64,000 nt of DNA from an uncultured Flavobacteriaceae bacterium (GTDB lineage: Bacteria > Bacteroidota > Bacteroidia > Flavobacteriales > Flavobacteriaceae). Shown here in pieces: positions 51,260 to 58,926 of this stretch. The notes below the pieces were generated by a model, which ran no database searches, was not told the origin of the DNA, and saw only the letters and a program-made list of their open reading frames with translations. The stretch's first letter is position 1; the number at the start of each line of letters is the position of its first letter. A program made the position numbers and the translations under genes. The stretch lies in contig CAJQMT010000015.1 in assembly GCA_905479475.1 (NCBI GenBank), forward strand, positions 62,001 through 126,000, read 5' to 3'.

Positions 51260-52366
51260 ATGAAAAAATTAATGGCACTTCTTTTGTTGACTTTTCTTCT
51301 GGCATGTGTGCCAACACAAGAAAAAAAAATCCAAATTTCGGGCAATACCTATGCAAGAGGTTTTTCGATTACAATGCATCAAGGTTATAAAAAAATAGTT
51401 ATTTACAATACATTCACAGCAAAAGGACAGGAGTTTTTATTGGTTCCTAAGACAGAAATAAAAAAAATTGATACAGATTTGACGATTTTGCGAACACCGC
51501 TGGAGAGCATCGTCCTGACTTCTTCCTCTCATGTTCCTTATTTAGAATTGTTGGATGAAGAAAGCGCTTTGGTGGGCTTTCCGAATACAGATTTCATATC
51601 CTCTCCCAAAACAAGAAAGTTGATTGATTCAAATAAAATACGAGATTTGGGAACTTCTGAGAATTTGAATACTGAAATTTTGTTGTCTTTGAAACCAGAT
51701 TTGTTGATGGGGTTTGCTGTTGGTAAAATTAGTAAATCTCTTGAATTAGTGGGAAAAAATGGAATTCCCGTACTTGTGAACAACGATTGGCAAGAAGAAA
51801 CTCCTTTGGGAAGAGTGGAGTGGCTGCGTTTGTTCGGGGCTTTGTTTGCAAAAGAAGCAATTGCGAATCGTATTTTCAAAGAAATTGAAAATGAATATTT
51901 GAGTGCTCAAGCCATTGCTAAAAAGGCAGCTAAAAGACCAACTGTATTATCGGGTTCTATTTTCCAAGATGTTTGGTATTTGCCGGCGGGACAAAGTTTT
52001 ATGGCAACTTATTTCAAAGATGCAAACACAGATTATATGTGGGCAGATTCGAAAGGAACTGGTAGTTTGTCCTTGAATTTTGAAAATGTATTGGAGAAAG
52101 CACAGCACGCAGAATTGTGGATTGGTTGCAGTTTGCACGAGCACAAAGGGCAGCTGCTCGAAGAAAACGAACATTATCAAAAATTCAGGCCTTATCAACA
52201 AAGTTCAATTTACACCTATGGCAAATTGAGAGGTGAGAAAGGAGGATTGTTCTTTTTTGAATTGGGACCTATTCAGCCACATGTCGTTTTAAAAGATATT
52301 ATCAAAATTGCGCATCCTGAACTATTGCCAAATTATAGCCCTTATTTTTTTAAAGAATTGGATTAA
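51260..52366 (+). CDS. ABC transporter substrate-binding lipoprotein (BtuF/FhuD-like)
   Basis: A 368-residue exported binding protein. The lipobox LLLTFLLAC places the lipidated cysteine at residue 16. The body has the two-lobed cobalamin/siderophore-binding fold (VPYLELLDEESALVGFP, ILLSLKPDLLMGFAVG, VLVNNDWQEETPLGRVEW, MATYFKDANTDYMWAD). It captures a corrinoid or iron-siderophore complex. No permease or ATPase gene is adjacent, so the transporter core must be elsewhere. It is divergent from the soluble BtuF-like gene. Confidence 0.88.
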   Translation: MKKLMALLLLTFLLACVPTQEKKIQISGNTYARGFSITMHQGYKKIVIYNTFTAKGQEFLLVPKTEIKKIDTDLTILRTPLESIVLTSSSHVPYLELLDEESALVGFPNTDFISSPKTRKLIDSNKIRDLGTSENLNTEILLSLKPDLLMGFAVGKISKSLELVGKNGIPVLVNNDWQEETPLGRVEWLRLFGALFAKEAIANRIFKEIENEYLSAQAIAKKAAKRPTVLSGSIFQDVWYLPAGQSFMATYFKDANTDYMWADSKGTGSLSLNFENVLEKAQHAELWIGCSLHEHKGQLLEENEHYQKFRPYQQSSIYTYGKLRGEKGGLFFFELGPIQPHVVLKDIIKIAHPELLPNYSPYFFKELD

Positions 52367-52434
52367 GTATTCTGGATTTGTTCTTGTGAGTTGATTTGGT
52401 CATTTCAAAAGGTTGTTTCTATAAAAACATGTAT

Positions 52435-52464
52435 TTGCACATCCTTAGAATATGACTATCTTTG
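52435..52464 (+). promoter_or_regulatory. Promoter of the cyclophilin-FKBP gene
   Basis: TTG (52435-52437), 19-nt spacer, TATCTTTG (52457-52464). It covers the upstream in-frame ATG at 52452 and so places the start at 52485. Confidence 0.75.
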
Positions 52465-52484
52465 CGGCTCTAAAAACAACAAAA

Positions 52485-53417
52485 ATGAACAACGGATTAT
52501 ACGCTAAGTTTCATACTAGCAAAGGGTCTATTTTGGTAGACTTGACTTTTGAAAAAACACCAGGAACAGTAGGGAACTTTGTTGCCTTGGCAGAAGGAAA
52601 TATGGAAAATGAGGTCAAGCCTCAAGGAAAGCCCTATTACGACGGGTTGAAATTTCATAGAGTAATTGCAGATTTTATGATTCAAGGAGGATGTCCTCAA
52701 GGAACAGGAACTGGAAATCCGGGGTATAGTTTTGACGATGAGTTTCATCCTGAATTAAAACACGACAAACCAGGCGTATTGTCTATGGCAAACTCTGGTC
52801 CTGCAACAAATGGAAGCCAGTTCTTTATCACACATGTTGCAACACCGTGGTTGGACAATAAACATACAGTGTTTGGTTTTGTGGTGGACGGCCAAGAAAT
52901 CGTGGATGCGATTGCGCAAGACGATTTGATTGAGCGTCTTGAAATTGTAAGAATAGGAGAGGCAGCAGAGGCTTTCAATGCTATCGAAGCATTTCGTGTG
53001 TTTGAAGGATCGAGAGAAAAAAGAGTTGCAGAAGCAAAAGCAGCTCAAAAAGCAAAATTGGACGAAGTAGCTGCAGGTTACGATGAAACTCCAAGTGGAT
53101 TGCGTTATAAGATTTTACAAAAAGGAGACGGTCAGCAAGCGACAAAAGGTGCGGGTGTGTCTGTGCATTACAAAGGGCAGTTGCTCGATGGAACGGTGTT
53201 TGACTCTTCTTACAAAAGAAAACAACCGATAGACTTCAATGTTGGGGTTGGACAAGTAATCAAAGGTTGGGACGAAGGAATTCAATTGCTCAAAGTAGGC
53301 GATAAGGCTCGTATGGTCATTCCTTCTGATTTGGCTTACGGCTCGGCAGGCGCTGGTGGCGTTATTCCCCCGGATGCTACTTTGATTTTCGATGTAGAAT
53401 TGGTGTCTGTAAACTAA
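52485..53417 (+). CDS. Peptidyl-prolyl isomerase fusion: cyclophilin plus FKBP
   Basis: A 310-residue folding enzyme with two unrelated prolyl isomerases joined. Residues about 5-160 are cyclophilin (FHRVIADFMIQGG, GSQFFITHVATPWLDNKHTVFG). After a lysine/alanine-rich linker, residues about 205-310 are FKBP (VSVHYKGQLLDGTVFDSSY, VIKGWDEGIQLLKVGDKARMVIPSDLAYG, FDVELVSV). No signal peptide, so cytosolic. The ATG at 52485 (MNNGLYAKF) is chosen because the promoter overlaps the ATG at 52452. A terminator lies about 140 bp downstream. Confidence 0.92.
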   Translation: MNNGLYAKFHTSKGSILVDLTFEKTPGTVGNFVALAEGNMENEVKPQGKPYYDGLKFHRVIADFMIQGGCPQGTGTGNPGYSFDDEFHPELKHDKPGVLSMANSGPATNGSQFFITHVATPWLDNKHTVFGFVVDGQEIVDAIAQDDLIERLEIVRIGEAAEAFNAIEAFRVFEGSREKRVAEAKAAQKAKLDEVAAGYDETPSGLRYKILQKGDGQQATKGAGVSVHYKGQLLDGTVFDSSYKRKQPIDFNVGVGQVIKGWDEGIQLLKVGDKARMVIPSDLAYGSAGAGGVIPPDATLIFDVELVSVN

Positions 53418-53553
53418 ATTTTAATAAAGAGTGGTTTTAGATTTATGAGAGTTCACTCTTTGAAATTTAAAACTTTTGACGGTGATGGTATCCAAGGATT
53501 TTTATTTTTTAAAAAAAGTGATTTCAACTTTTTCGGAACCAAATACTTACAGA

Positions 53554-53590
53554 AAAGAAGGTGTGTTCTTTCAAAAAACACCTTCTTTTT
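53554..53590 (+). terminator. Intrinsic terminator after the cyclophilin-FKBP gene
   Basis: An 11-bp stem (AAAGAAGGTGT/ACACCTTCTTT) with a 13-nt loop, then a T run. It lies just before the tRNA-Gly promoter. Confidence 0.75.
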
Positions 53591-53591
53591 C

Positions 53592-53621
53592 TTGTAAGAA
53601 CAAAGAAAGAAAGTATCTTTG
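53592..53621 (+). promoter_or_regulatory. Promoter of tRNA-Gly
   Basis: TTG (53592-53594), 19-nt spacer, TATCTTTG (53614-53621), 15 bp before the tRNA. Confidence 0.75.
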
Positions 53622-53636
53622 TAGTGCAATACCAAT

Positions 53637-53709
53637 GCGAAAGTAGCTCAGTTGGTAGAGCGTCAGCCTTCCAAGCTGAATGTCGCCGGTTCGAACCCGG
53701 TCTTTCGCT
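53637..53709 (+). tRNA. tRNA-Gly (anticodon TCC)
   Basis: 73-nt cloverleaf. Acceptor GCGAAAG/CTTTCGC pairs perfectly; the anticodon loop CTTCCAA gives TCC; the T arm is CCGGTTCGAACCCGG. Discriminator T; CCA is not encoded. Confidence 0.97.
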
Positions 53710-53714
53710 CTAAA

Positions 53715-53746
53715 ACTCCTTACAGAATTGTGTAAGGAGTTTTTTT
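53715..53746 (+). terminator. Intrinsic terminator after tRNA-Gly
   Basis: A perfect 10-bp stem ACTCCTTACA/TGTAAGGAGT with a 6-nt loop and at least six T, 5 bp past the tRNA. Confidence 0.9.
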
Positions 53747-53877
53747 ATATCCTTACGATACGTTGCCTGTTTTTGCAGTTTCATTTTTAATGAATTTTAA
53801 TTGATACTTTGTTAAAAATGAACTCGGTTTATTTTTCAGGTTGACATAGAAGAGATATCTAGATAGTAGGTATAAAA

Positions 53878-53897
53878 AAAGCCTTCTTAAGAAGGCT
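53878..53897 (-). terminator. Intrinsic terminator of the Lys-Tyr-Lys tRNA operon
   Basis: Palindrome AAAGCCTTC-TTAA-GAAGGCTTT with a run of seven T on the minus strand, immediately after the last tRNA. Confidence 0.88.
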
Positions 53898-53900
53898 TTT

Positions 53901-53976
53901 TGGTGACCGGGCTGGGGCTCGAACCCAGGACCCTCTCCTTAAAAGGGAGATGCTCTACCAACTGAGCTACCAGGTC
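53901..53976 (-). tRNA. tRNA-Lys (anticodon TTT), copy with encoded CCA
   Basis: 76 nt including CCA. Anticodon loop CTTTTAA gives TTT; T arm CTGGGTTCGAGCCCCAG. The acceptor GACCTGG/CCCGGTC has a single U5-C68 mismatch, shared with the other copy. Last gene of the tRNA operon. Confidence 0.95.
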
Positions 53977-54001
53977 GTTTGCAAAAAAAAAAGGAAATTT
54001 G

Positions 54002-54082
<81 letters not shown>

Positions 54083-54120
54083 AAAATTTCAATAAAAGGA
54101 CGTTTTGTTTTAAAAACTTG

Positions 54121-54193
54121 TGACCGGGCTGGGGCTCGAACCCAGGACCCTCTCCTTAAAAGGGAGATGCTCTACCAACTGAGCTACCAGGTC
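54121..54193 (-). tRNA. tRNA-Lys (anticodon TTT), copy without encoded CCA
   Basis: 73 nt, identical in the tRNA body to the copy at 53901-53976, but the 3' CCA is not encoded. First gene of the tRNA operon. Confidence 0.95.
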
Positions 54194-54219
54194 GTTTATT
54201 TCCTCCTTTTTTGCGGGTG

Positions 54220-54249
54220 CAAATATAGGGGGATATATGAATAAAACAA
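54220..54249 (-). promoter_or_regulatory. Promoter of the Lys-Tyr-Lys tRNA operon
   Basis: Minus strand: TTG (54249-54247), 19-nt spacer, TATATTTG (54227-54220), a perfect consensus, starting 7 bp after the stop of the ATP-binding protein gene. Confidence 0.8.
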
Positions 54250-54255
54250 ACAATT

Positions 54256-55026
54256 TTAGGAATTACTTTCGTTTAAATAAGACTGCCGAACTTTCTTGAA
54301 CAAGTTGGAACTATAAACGAAATTTACAACAGATTCATTATCAGTTTTAAAGATCTCTTTGTGACTTCCTTCCCATGCTTTTAAACCGTCTTGTAAGAAG
54401 ATTATTTTTTCTCCGATTTCCATTACCGAATTCATGTCATGTGTGTTGATAACGGTTGTTATCTGGTATTCACTGGTAATTTCTTGAATCAAATTATCGA
54501 TGACAATCGCGGTTTTTGGATCGAGTCCTGAATTTGGTTCGTCACAGAATAAATATTTTGGATTCATAACAATAGCTCTAGCGATTGCAACGCGTTTTTG
54601 CATCCCTCCAGAAAGTTCTGCGGGGAACTTTTGATGTGCATCGGGGAGGTTGACTCTTTTTAAGACTGTATGTACCCGATCTCTCATTTCTGAGGCTGGT
54701 TGATTGGTAAACATTTTTACAGGAAACATGATGTTTTCTTCCACAGTGAGCGAATCAAACAAAGCACTTCCTTGAAATACCATCCCAATTTCTTGTCTCA
54801 ATTGTCTTTTTTGGTCAACATTCATCTCTTTGCTGATGTTACCATCGAATGAAATAATCCCTTGTTCGGGAGAATGTAGCCCTAAAAGGCTTTTTAAGAA
54901 AACTGTTTTACCAGAACCACTTTGACCAATGATGAGACTTGTTTTTCCTCTTTCAAATGTGGCATCAATTCCTTTTAATATATGAGCATCTCCAAAGCTT
55001 TTGTGTAAATCTTTTACTTGTATCAT
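54256..55026 (-). CDS. ABC transporter ATP-binding protein (MlaF-like)
   Basis: A 256-residue ATPase. Walker A is GQSGSGKT (about 34-41), the signature is LSGGMQKRVAIARAI and Walker B is LFCDEPNSGLDP; the M in SGGMQ is typical of the MlaF group. With the adjacent MlaE-type permease it would move phospholipids between inner membrane and outer membrane to keep lipid asymmetry. No MlaD/B/C genes follow here. The start abuts the permease stop with no gap (55026/55027). Confidence 0.92.
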   Translation of the reverse strand: MIQVKDLHKSFGDAHILKGIDATFERGKTSLIIGQSGSGKTVFLKSLLGLHSPEQGIISFDGNISKEMNVDQKRQLRQEIGMVFQGSALFDSLTVEENIMFPVKMFTNQPASEMRDRVHTVLKRVNLPDAHQKFPAELSGGMQKRVAIARAIVMNPKYLFCDEPNSGLDPKTAIVIDNLIQEITSEYQITTVINTHDMNSVMEIGEKIIFLQDGLKAWEGSHKEIFKTDNESVVNFVYSSNLFKKVRQSYLNESNS

Positions 55027-55767
55027 TTATCCGAGCAGCATTTGAGTTAAAAAGTAATTCAATAAGATAATCACGACACTGGTCCATACCACGGCTTGAG
55101 TACTTGCTCTACCGACTTCCAATGAACCTCCTTTGACATAATATCCATGGTAAGATGGAATGGTAGCAATGACAAATGCAAATACAATTGCTTTGATCGT
55201 GGCATATTGAAGCAGGAAAGGGTCAAAATCTAGTTGAATGCCATCGATATAATCGACAGAATGGAAAAGGCCGGTCAAAAGACCCGCAAGCCATCCTCCA
55301 AAAATGCCCAAAAACATAGCCAAAATGACCAATAGAGGGTAAAAGAAAACAGCGGCTATAATTTTAGGAAAGACCAAATAATTCAAAGAATTGATTCCCA
55401 TGACTTCCAATGCATCTATTTGTTCAGTAACACGCATGGTGCCAATACTTGAAGTGATAAAAGATCCTACTTTCCCCGCAAGAATAATAGAAGCAAAGGT
55501 TGGTGCGAATTCTAAAATCATGGCTCGTTTTGTCGCAAAACCAATGAGGTATTTTGGAATGATAGGACTTTCAAGGTTCAAAGCTGTTTGGATAGCAATT
55601 ACTCCGCCGACGAAAAAGGCAATAAAAGCAACAATTCCCAATGATTTTAAGCCCAAGTCTTCAATTTCTCGAAACAAAGCATCTTTGAAAACACTCAATT
55701 TTTGAGGACGTTTAAAAACCTGTCCGAGCATTAAAAAATATTTTCCAACATGTTCGATGTAATTCAT
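55027..55767 (-). CDS. MlaE family ABC transporter permease
   Basis: A 246-residue inner-membrane permease with about five helices. Segments such as ALFREIEDLGLKSLGIVAFIAFFVGGV, LAPTF-like EFAPTFASIILAGKVGSFITSSIGTMRVTEQIDALEVMG and a conserved E-Q-I-D-A-L-E are diagnostic of the MlaE family of lipid transporters. It forms a two-gene unit with the ATPase. The substrate-binding MlaD protein is not found within the window. Confidence 0.92.
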   Translation of the reverse strand: MNYIEHVGKYFLMLGQVFKRPQKLSVFKDALFREIEDLGLKSLGIVAFIAFFVGGVIAIQTALNLESPIIPKYLIGFATKRAMILEFAPTFASIILAGKVGSFITSSIGTMRVTEQIDALEVMGINSLNYLVFPKIIAAVFFYPLLVILAMFLGIFGGWLAGLLTGLFHSVDYIDGIQLDFDPFLLQYATIKAIVFAFVIATIPSYHGYYVKGGSLEVGRASTQAVVWTSVVIILLNYFLTQMLLG

Positions 55768-55857
55768 GTAATCTTTTTTGCTAAAATATTAAATTTATTT
55801 TTAGGTCTTTTCTTAAACTTGAAGCGCTAGGATGTGAACTCTCTTGAAGGATTGAGA

Positions 55858-56385
55858 TCAATCGTATTTTGCGTAAAATTTCCCCTTCCAGTTGCCTTGA
55901 ACGCGCATTATTTGCTCAATTACATCACGAACACAGCCTTCGCCTCCTTTTTTTGGTGAAATGTATTTGGAAATTTCTTTTATCTCTGGAGCTGCATCTT
56001 GAGGAGCGCAGGGAAAGCCCACAAGTTCCATGACAGGGTAGTCAGGAACGTCGTCTCCCATGTATAAAATGTTTTCTGGAAGTAAATTGTATTTGTCAAC
56101 CAATTGATAGTACTGTTTTATTTTGTCATGAGCTCCTAAGTAGATTTCTGTAATTCCCAAACCTTGCAACCTTTTTCGAACAGCTTCATTGCTTCCGCCG
56201 GAGATGATGCAAATTCTATAACCAGCATCAATTGCCGTTTTTAATGCATAGCCGTCTTTGATATTCATTTGACGGACCAGTTCGCCGTTCGGAAAAACAG
56301 CAACCATTCCGTTGGTCAGAACACCATCTACATCTAGAATAAAAGTGGTTATATGAGGCATTAATTGTTTGTAACTAATTTCCAT
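55858..56385 (-). CDS. HAD family phosphatase, KdsC-like (3-deoxy-D-manno-octulosonate 8-phosphate phosphatase)
   Basis: A 175-residue HAD hydrolase without a cap domain. The nucleophile motif is LDVDGVLTNG (Asp at about residue 18), motif II is CIISGGSNEAV, and the acidic motif is MGDDVPDYPVM. This fits KdsC, which makes KDO for LPS; other small HAD phosphatases are possible but less likely. Its start overlaps the upstream DUF2520 gene by 11 bp, so they are translationally coupled. Confidence 0.88.
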   Translation of the reverse strand: MEISYKQLMPHITTFILDVDGVLTNGMVAVFPNGELVRQMNIKDGYALKTAIDAGYRICIISGGSNEAVRKRLQGLGITEIYLGAHDKIKQYYQLVDKYNLLPENILYMGDDVPDYPVMELVGFPCAPQDAAPEIKEISKYISPKKGGEGCVRDVIEQIMRVQGNWKGKFYAKYD

Positions 56386-57136
56386 GTGATTTTGATTTTA
56401 TAATGGCGTCGGTCAATACCGTATAAATTGTTTCGATTTCCTCTGAGCACTCAGATTTGTGAATTTCAATTGTCTTATAATCTTTTCTTCTAGCGGGGCC
56501 TGTTTGCGCCTCGAAAGGCGCTAATGTATTCATTTTTTTGGCTGTTTCTTCTATCAAAGGCTGTAATATTTCAAAAGGAATGTTGTTTGTGTCACAAATA
56601 TCTTTTCCAATGGAGTAGAGGTGATTCACAAAATTATTGACAAATACTGCCGCTAGATGTATTTTTTTTCTTTGAAGAGAATTGATGTTGTACACTTTTT
56701 TGGAGAGAAGTGTTGCTAATGAATGTAAGATTTCAAGGTCTTTGGGTCGCGCTGCTTCGATACAAATAGGAATATTGTCGAACGAAAGGTTTTTCTCTTT
56801 TGAAAAAGTTTGTAAGGGGTAAAAAACCCCTTTTCTGAGGTTGTTTTGCAAGACCTCCATTGCGAGTGCTCCAGAGGTGTGAACGATCAATCCTTCTTTG
56901 TGTGCAATTTTTGCCGAAACTTCTTTAATAGCAATGTCCTTTATGCACAGGATGTAGATATCGGTATCTCTTAAATCGTCGAGATTATTGGTGATTTTTG
57001 TCTGCTTCTCGAAATGTCGAATTTTTTCGATGCTACGATTGTAAATTTGCGAAAGGTCACAGCCATTTGAATTCAGCAAAACATTCGTCAAATGATTTGC
57101 CAAATTCCCCCCACCAAGCAAAGTAATTGTCATCAT
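56375..57136 (-). CDS. Rossmann-like and DUF2520 domain-containing protein
   Basis: A 253-residue cytosolic protein. The N-terminal NAD(P)-type loop is LLGGGNLANHLTNVL, and the C-terminal DUF2520 helices (RKKIHLAAVFVNNFVNHLYSIG, TGPARRKDYKTI) resemble pyrroline-carboxylate reductase-like folds. Function unknown. The ATG at 57136 is preferred to 57151 because the core begins there (MMTITLLGG). It overlaps the kdsC-like gene by 11 bp and is divergent from the glutathione peroxidase gene. Confidence 0.85.
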   Translation of the reverse strand: MMTITLLGGGNLANHLTNVLLNSNGCDLSQIYNRSIEKIRHFEKQTKITNNLDDLRDTDIYILCIKDIAIKEVSAKIAHKEGLIVHTSGALAMEVLQNNLRKGVFYPLQTFSKEKNLSFDNIPICIEAARPKDLEILHSLATLLSKKVYNINSLQRKKIHLAAVFVNNFVNHLYSIGKDICDTNNIPFEILQPLIEETAKKMNTLAPFEAQTGPARRKDYKTIEIHKSECSEEIETIYTVLTDAIIKSKSHGN

Positions 57137-57191
57137 AAGGCGAAGATACAAACTATCTTATTTTAGAGGAGTCTTTTTAAAAGAGAATTTG

Positions 57192-57199
57192 TAATTTTG
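57192..57199 (+). promoter_or_regulatory. -7 box of the glutathione peroxidase gene
   Basis: TAATTTTG, a perfect TAnnTTTG match, 2 bp before the upstream ATG at 57202. It points to translation from the ATG at 57223. No -33 TTG is seen. Confidence 0.45.
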
Positions 57200-57222
57200 A
57201 GATGAACAAAAAAACGGTATAT

Positions 57223-57789
57223 ATGAGAATTGTCATTTTTAGTCTAATAACACTTTTATTGGGAAGTTTTCATTTTTTGAAGGAAGCGCCAAAAGAAGTT
57301 GCTCAGGAAGAACTGGAGATTTATGATTTCAAAGTAACAGATTTGAAAGGAGAGATTTTTGATTTTGCTACGCTTAAAGGGAAAAAAATAATGATTGTAA
57401 ATACAGCCTCAAAATGTGGGTTGACTCCACAGTACAAAGGGTTGCAAACATTGTATGAAACGTATCAAAACAATGATTTTGTAATTGTGGGGTTTCCTTC
57501 CAATGATTTTTTATTTCAAGAACCAGGAACGTCACAAGAAATAGCTTCTTTTTGCAAAACAAATTATGGGGTATCTTTTCCAATGATGGAAAAAATAAAA
57601 GTGAGAGGAAGAAAAAAACATCCCGTATATAAGTACTTGACAGAGGAAGAAAAAAATGGATGGAAGAGTTCAAAGGTAAAATGGAATTTTCAAAAATATT
57701 TGATCAGTACAACGGGTAAATTGGAAAAAATATGTTCGCCTTCCACAAAACCCAACAGTCCAGAAATTATTGCTTGGATAGAAGAATAG
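57223..57789 (+). CDS. Glutathione peroxidase-like thiol peroxidase with an N-terminal membrane anchor or signal
   Basis: A 188-residue peroxidase. An N-terminal hydrophobic segment (MRIVIFSLITLLLGSF) suggests export or membrane anchoring. The peroxidatic Cys65 is in NTASKCGLTPQY; GFPSNDF and the WNFQKYLI region are canonical GPx motifs. Bacterial forms usually use thioredoxin, not glutathione. The start is taken at 57223 because the -7 box at 57192-57199 would leave the ATG at 57202 off the transcript; 57202 would give 195 residues. It precedes bshB1 by 31 bp. Confidence 0.9.
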   Translation: MRIVIFSLITLLLGSFHFLKEAPKEVAQEELEIYDFKVTDLKGEIFDFATLKGKKIMIVNTASKCGLTPQYKGLQTLYETYQNNDFVIVGFPSNDFLFQEPGTSQEIASFCKTNYGVSFPMMEKIKVRGRKKHPVYKYLTEEEKNGWKSSKVKWNFQKYLISTTGKLEKICSPSTKPNSPEIIAWIEE

Positions 57790-57820
57790 AGAAAGATTCA
57801 ATTTATTAGCACGATACGAA

Positions 57821-58537
57821 ATGAAGTTAGATATATTGGCCATAGGTGCACACCCAGATGATGTAGAGTTGGGTTGTGGAGCAACACTGGCAAAAGAAAT
57901 TGCCTCAGGAAAGAAAGTAGGGATATTGGATTTGACCAGGGGTGAGTTGGGAACAAGGGGTTCTGCAGAGATAAGAGACAAAGAAGCTCTGAAGGCGTCT
58001 GAAATACTAGGCGCTGTTTTTCGAGAAAATTTGGCATTTTCAGACGGTTTTTTTTCGAATGATAAAAGGCATCAGTTAGAAGTGGTGAAAATTCTGCGGA
58101 AATACCAGCCTGAAATAGTTTTGTGCAATGCCGTAGAGGATCGACATATGGACCATCCGAAAGGAAGTAAATTGGTTTCCGATGCTTGCTTTTTATCAGG
58201 TTTGAGAAAAGTAGAAACGGAGTATGAGGGCAATCCACAAAAATCTTGGAGGCCGAAACAGGTATACCATTACATTCAGTGGAAATCTATAGAACCAGAT
58301 TTTGTTGTGGATGTTACAGGTTTTATGGAAACAAAAGTAGCAGCTGTTAAAGCGTATAGTTCTCAATTTTATGATCCAAACAGCAAAGAACCGATTTCAC
58401 CTATAACTAGTAAAAATTTCCTTGACAGTGTACAATATCGTGCACGAGATTTGGGAAGACTAATAGGCGCGGAGTGCGCAGAAGGCTTTACTTCAGAGCG
58501 TTATATAGCAGTCGAAAAATTAGACGATTTAATTTAG
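57821..58537 (+). CDS. bshB1: Bacillithiol biosynthesis deacetylase BshB1
   Basis: A 238-residue zinc deacetylase of the PIG-L family that removes acetate from GlcNAc-malate to form GlcN-malate, the second step of bacillithiol synthesis. The zinc motif is GAHPDDVELGCG (about 8-19) and the second motif is EDRHMDHPKGSKL (about 106-118). LTRGELGTRGSAEIRDKEA is characteristic of BshB1. Bacillithiol is a cytosolic thiol used in Bacteroidota in place of glutathione. It follows the glutathione peroxidase gene by 31 bp, linking thiol synthesis with peroxide defence. Confidence 0.93.
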   Translation: MKLDILAIGAHPDDVELGCGATLAKEIASGKKVGILDLTRGELGTRGSAEIRDKEALKASEILGAVFRENLAFSDGFFSNDKRHQLEVVKILRKYQPEIVLCNAVEDRHMDHPKGSKLVSDACFLSGLRKVETEYEGNPQKSWRPKQVYHYIQWKSIEPDFVVDVTGFMETKVAAVKAYSSQFYDPNSKEPISPITSKNFLDSVQYRARDLGRLIGAECAEGFTSERYIAVEKLDDLI

Positions 58538-58543
58538 AAAAAG

Positions 58544-58574
58544 TTTGCAAGTTTGTTGAAATAATGTAAATTTG
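58544..58574 (+). promoter_or_regulatory. Promoter of tRNA-His
   Basis: TTTG (58544-58547), 19-nt spacer, TAAATTTG (58567-58574), 14 bp before the tRNA. Confidence 0.75.
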
Positions 58575-58588
58575 CACCCGTTAAATAT

Positions 58589-58666
58589 GGTGGTTGTAGC
58601 TCAGTTGGTTAGAGTATCGGTTTGTGGTACCGAGTGTCGCGGGTTCGAGTCCCGTCTTCCACCCCA
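58589..58666 (+). tRNA. tRNA-His (anticodon GTG), with G-1 and encoded CCA
   Basis: 78 nt counting the extra 5' G and 3' CCA. The anticodon loop TTGTGGT gives GTG; discriminator C73 pairs with G-1, the His identity element. The acceptor GTGGTTG/CTTCCAC has two consecutive U-U mismatches (5-68, 6-67). Confidence 0.95.
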
Positions 58667-58671
58667 TTTTC

Positions 58672-58705
58672 AAAGAGATTGTCGAAAGATAATCTCTTTT
58701 TTTTT
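58672..58705 (+). terminator. Intrinsic terminator after tRNA-His
   Basis: A 9-bp stem AAAGAGATT/AATCTCTTT with a 10-nt loop and about nine T. Confidence 0.88.
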
Positions 58706-58746
58706 GCATGTTATTTTGATATAGAAAAAATAGTTATATTTCAAGT

Positions 58747-58926
58747 ATGTCCAAGAAAGGAAAAGAAAAGAATACAAAAAACAAGGCCAAGCATAGCAAA
58801 CTTATGGCTCGTAAGTTGAATAAAAAACGTGCTGAAAAAACAGCACATGCTGCACGTATTAAAGCGCTCTTGAAAAAGCACCACGCCCAACAAAAACCGC
58901 TGGAAGAAAATAATGAGGAAGATTAA
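58747..58926 (+). CDS. Small basic protein overlapping the YchJ-family gene
   Basis: A 59-residue open frame with an ATG at 58747 and a stop at 58926. It is very rich in lysine and arginine (MSKKGKEKNTKNKAK, KLMARKLNKKRAEKTA) with an acidic tail (PLEENNEED), suggesting nucleic-acid or ribosome binding. I do not recognise the family. Its last 14 bases overlap the ATG of the YchJ-family gene (58913), a typical sign of translational coupling and support for its reality. It follows a tRNA terminator, so it would need its own promoter. Confidence 0.72.
   Translation: MSKKGKEKNTKNKAKHSKLMARKLNKKRAEKTAHAARIKALLKKHHAQQKPLEENNEED

Noticed and set aside
58622-58819. A 65-residue plus-strand open frame starting inside tRNA-His.
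   Set aside because: It covers the tRNA 3' half and its terminator; the real small gene here is 58747-58926 in another frame.
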